From assembly GCA_947476925.1 (NCBI GenBank), contig CANJSF010000006.1:98954-162953 (forward strand): a stretch of DNA of 64,000 nucleotides. The letters run 5' to 3'. The notes below the pieces were generated by a model, which saw only the letters and a program-made list of their open reading frames with translations, was not told the origin of the DNA and searched no databases. Numbering within the stretch: the stretch's first letter is position 1; every line of letters starts with the position of its first letter. Positions 62,015 to 64,000 of this stretch are shown here, piece after piece. The translations under genes and the position numbers were made by a program. Origin of the DNA: Rhodospirillaceae bacterium (lineage in GTDB: Bacteria > Pseudomonadota > Alphaproteobacteria > Rhodospirillales > Rhodospirillaceae).

Positions 62015-62977
62015 ATGACGTCACAGCCGACTTTTAAAATCTCGCGTCGCGCCCTGGCCGCTGCCACGGCAACCATGGCTGCGCTACGGGCGGGCGGAAC
62101 CATTGCGCAAGATGCGCCGGCGCCAGTGAAGTACAAGCCCAATCCGCCGCCGCAGAAAATTACGCTACCAAAAATGACACGTGGTTATGTGAACGGCCCT
62201 TTTGGGCAGATTCATTACCAAGATGGCGCCAACAATGGGCTACCGCTGATTCTGATCCATCAAGCGCCGATGAGTTCTCGGCAATTTGAAAGCGTATTTA
62301 AACCTTTCATGGATCGTGGAATCCGACCGATTGCAATTGATTGCCCAGGATTTGGCATGTCTGACGTCACGACGTTCGTGCCAAAAGTTGAAGACTGGGC
62401 CAAAGTCGTACCGCCGGTCCTCGACCATTTGGGTCTCAAAAAAGTTGATGTCTTGGGGCATCACACGGGCGGCATGGTGGCCACCGAAGTCGAGCAGCAG
62501 TTTCCTGACCGCGTGCGAAAGTTGGTGATCGGTGGGCCATTCCCAATGACCGAGGCCGAACGGCAGAAATTTTTGGATGGAAACCAACGCAGCGAAATTG
62601 ACTTCGTCTATAAAGACGATGGAAGCCACATGGCCGAGGCCTTCATGGTCCGCTACCGCATGTATGCGAGCGGCGGACAGGCGCCTGATGCAAAATTAAT
62701 TACGCGATATACGGTAGAACGATTCACAGGATATGGCCCCTTCTGGTACGGCCACCATGCAGCGTTCCTCTACAATCACAACGCGTCGATCCCAAAGATT
62801 AAGCACCCCACCCTCATTATTACTAATACGGGGGACCAGATTTATAAGAACGCCCAAGAGACAATGAAAATGCGGCCCGACTTTTCATATGCAGAGCTTA
62901 AAGGTGGCGGCGTTGATATCATCGACCAGCAACCCGAGGCGTGGGCCGACGCGGTTGCGAAATTTTTGAAGACATAA
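62015..62977 (+). CDS. Tat-exported alpha/beta-hydrolase-fold protein lacking the usual Ser and His
   Basis: 320 aa with a Tat signal (FKISRRALAAATATMAAL). The fold is complete: GQIHYQDGANNGLPLILIHQAPMSSRQFE (oxyanion loop), IAIDCPGFGMSD, the elbow VDVLGHHTGGMVATEVEQQFPDRV and a lid with FTGYGPFWYGHHAAFLYN. The nucleophile of the GxSxG elbow is His150 (G-H-H-T-G). An acid candidate, Asp274, remains in TNTGDQIYKN, but the catalytic His position holds Val300 (GGGVDIIDQQPEAW). A GxHTG elbow is seen in some relatives I know only as unassigned hydrolases. It should not act as a serine esterase; a binding, lyase or decarboxylase role is possible. Confidence 0.82.
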   Translation: MTSQPTFKISRRALAAATATMAALRAGGTIAQDAPAPVKYKPNPPPQKITLPKMTRGYVNGPFGQIHYQDGANNGLPLILIHQAPMSSRQFESVFKPFMDRGIRPIAIDCPGFGMSDVTTFVPKVEDWAKVVPPVLDHLGLKKVDVLGHHTGGMVATEVEQQFPDRVRKLVIGGPFPMTEAERQKFLDGNQRSEIDFVYKDDGSHMAEAFMVRYRMYASGGQAPDAKLITRYTVERFTGYGPFWYGHHAAFLYNHNASIPKIKHPTLIITNTGDQIYKNAQETMKMRPDFSYAELKGGGVDIIDQQPEAWADAVAKFLKT

Positions 62978-63384
62978 TGATTCGGGGGCGACCGCGAACT
63001 CTCCGCCGTCTGCAGTCGATCGATTGGATAGATCGACATGCGAGCGGCGGTTAGCCACCCAAATAAGATCTGCGCAAATGGGAACTAAATGCGGGGCGCC
63101 GGTGGTTGCGGGGCCTGGATGTGGCCATAACCCCCACAAGCAAAGGATCCGATTTAGGGTCGCTTAAGCAACTTTTGGCACTCTGAGAGACCTCTAATCA
63201 GTCGATTTTGGCATCGTGCTGCTCAGATTATTGGCGGATACAGATTAGAAGATCATTGATGCCCGGTAATTAATCTTATCGTTCATCAATCACCTCCGGT
63301 CGAGGTGATGCGCGGGTGCCTGCATCCGTGCGACGGCTGAACCATGTGAGTCACATGTCCCGAATGCGGGAGTGTTGCTGCCGA
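62978..63384. other. Gene-poor region with two palindromes
   Basis: About 400 bases without a gene. Two dyads stand out. One is ATCACCTC/GAGGTGAT around a 5-base centre (63289-63309). The other is the perfect CATGTGA-G-TCACATG (63343-63357). Either could be an operator, a hairpin, or part of an element boundary. Confidence 0.5.
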
Positions 63385-63603
63385 TTATACTCCGATTTGA
63401 GCCAATAATGTTTGAACGTCATGATTTAGCATCTCAGAATCCTTCGATATGCGCTGGGCTGCTTCAAGCACTTGCGCCGCCGGAAAGCAAAGAACCCATA
63501 TTGTTTTGGTAAGCCACTGCTTGGTTTGGTTTGACTTTATTCGAGCGGGCTTGGCGTTGACATCACCTGGATAGATGCGTACTTCCCCACATCGCGCAAA
63601 CAA
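63385..63603 (-). pseudogene. Possible 3' remnant of a methyl-accepting chemotaxis protein gene
   Basis: The last 28 codons read AAQVLEAAQRISKDSEMLNHDVQTLLAQIGV-like, the usual end of chemoreceptors (heptad A-x-x-L/I, then a short V-x-x-L/F-L tail). The part upstream in the same frame does not look like the expected signalling helix, and no larger receptor frame follows. I read it as a worn gene end near a mobile element. It is also possible that the resemblance is by chance in a short ORF. Confidence 0.35.
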
Positions 63604-63892
63604 GATTGCCTATCAGTTGCTGATTACCTTGTTCGGCCGTAGTTCAATGCTCTTAAGCAGATGCATGAGCGTTTCGAGCAACACAGGTTTGTTAATCCTC
63701 CGCCACCCTAGGTAGGCGATCAATTGCACAGGGGTTCCGACTGATCCGCAGATGATAGCTCCAGGAATATCGTAACCCTTCTCCTTAATTCAAATTCTTC
63801 TTTTGCGACGTCTGCTTGCAGTTGTTTCAGGTCATCGAATGAATCGTTGACGTCGGAAAACTGCTTTTTCAAAATGACCTGACGGCTTTTTT

Positions 63893-64000
63893 TGTACCGG
63901 TCGATTTGAGAGAATTGACCCTGACAGGAGGAGCTGAATATGGGCAAACGTGGATTAGGCGCAGAGCAGATTGTTTTCAAGTTAAGGCAGATCGAGGTGC
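63893..64000 (+). mobile_element. Left end of an IS3-family element, cut by the window edge
   Basis: An orfA start (see next entry) with a strong ribosome site begins inside this stretch. A candidate terminus starts with TGTACC at 63893, since IS3-family ends begin with TG, but the other end is outside the window, so neither the inverted repeats nor a target duplication can be checked. Confidence 0.5.
63940..64000 (+). CDS. IS3-family transposase OrfA, 3' end cut by window edge
   Basis: The first 20 residues are visible: MGKRGLGAEQIVFKLRQIEV. The (A/E)EQIV-x-KLRQIEV helix is the opening of the helix-turn-helix domain of OrfA proteins in the IS407/IS2-like branch of IS3. The ATG at 63940 has AGGAGG about 8 bases upstream, as is usual for these transposases. 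OrfA would be followed by a frame-shifted OrfB with the DDE catalytic domain beyond the window. Confidence 0.75.
   Translation, partial: MGKRGLGAEQIVFKLRQIEV

Noticed and set aside
61804..62142. Minus-strand frame overlapping the 5' part of the hydrolase-fold gene
   Set aside because: Low-complexity Ala/Arg composition and overlap with a well-supported gene.
63720..63980. Minus-strand frame of 86 codons near the IS end
   Set aside because: It begins inside the IS-like sequence. The LRRRVTIFLE end faintly recalls chemoreceptor tails, but no start, ribosome site or domain supports it.
1..64000. tRNA, rRNA, CRISPR arrays, prophage or toxin-antitoxin modules
   Set aside because: No cloverleaf, rRNA core sequence, regularly spaced repeat, phage structural gene or toxin pair was found on reading either strand.

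Overview
The window looks like chromosomal DNA of a free-living, Gram-negative alphaproteobacterium. The evidence is: TonB-dependent receptors with the EIVVTGSR-type N-terminus, a FliG, an NdvB-like glucan synthase, a cobalamin-uptake operon, many twin-arginine (Tat) exported enzymes, and two PEP-CTERM proteins behind a sigma-54 promoter. No rRNA, tRNA, CRISPR array, prophage or integron was seen. The only clear mobile element is the first 61 bases of an IS3-family orfA at the right edge.

Layout. (1) 1-2541, plus: 3' part of a gamma-glutamyltransferase, then a Tat-exported beta-propeller protein of glycosidase type. (2) 2559-8620, minus: six-gene catabolic run (alpha/beta hydrolase, isochorismatase-like hydrolase, acyl-CoA dehydrogenase, two CaiB/BaiF CoA-transferases, CPBP membrane protease). 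(3) 8715-12663: small hypothetical gene, then a TonB-dependent receptor with a structured leader and an in-frame TAG directly after its signal peptide. (4) 12717-16966: two methyltransferases, a GNAT and a DUF885 hydrolase. (5) 17179-20805, plus: peptide-binding protein, DUF1838, small membrane protein, DUF3445. (6) 20809-30074: tannase-family esterase, GH17-GT2 fusion (NdvB type), RlmJ, HrpB and a coupled unknown coiled-coil protein. (7) 30201-38627: Asp/Glu racemase-fold protein, secreted unknown, DUF1905, Hsp20, GNAT, a molybdenum hydroxylase large subunit coupled to a PhoD phosphatase, and an unknown membrane protein. (8) 38871-43718, minus: cobalamin riboswitch - btuB - btuF - btuC - btuD. 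(9) 43944-46213: small hypothetical gene and the sigma-54-controlled PEP-CTERM pair. (10) 46317-48684: second molybdenum hydroxylase whose Shine-Dalgarno lies inside a long hairpin. (11) 48960-53225: small hypothetical gene, RraA-like protein, amidase and peptide-binding protein. (12) 53367-56446: fliG facing a two-gene unit of a degenerate receiver and a degenerate EAL protein. (13) 56777-62977: amine oxidase, second peptide-binding protein, FAD-dependent dehydrogenase, and an exported alpha/beta-hydrolase-fold protein without its catalytic Ser and His. (14) 62978-64000: gene-poor, with palindromes, a possible chemoreceptor remnant and the IS edge.

How it fits together. Most of the content is about finding, exporting enzymes for, importing and oxidising organic compounds. 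Exported hydrolases and oxidases stand beside solute-binding proteins that have no permease genes nearby. CoA-dependent oxidation is encoded in region 2. Vitamin B12 uptake is a complete, riboswitch-controlled operon. No DNA-binding transcription factor was recognised in the 64 kb. The regulation visible from sequence is RNA-based (cobalamin riboswitch, SD-masking hairpin, TonB-receptor leader) or sigma-54 based. The points most worth a second look are the TAG in the TonB receptor, the SD-masking hairpin, the sigma-54/UAS arrangement, the receiver/EAL/FliG neighbourhood, and the enzyme-fold proteins that have lost catalytic residues.
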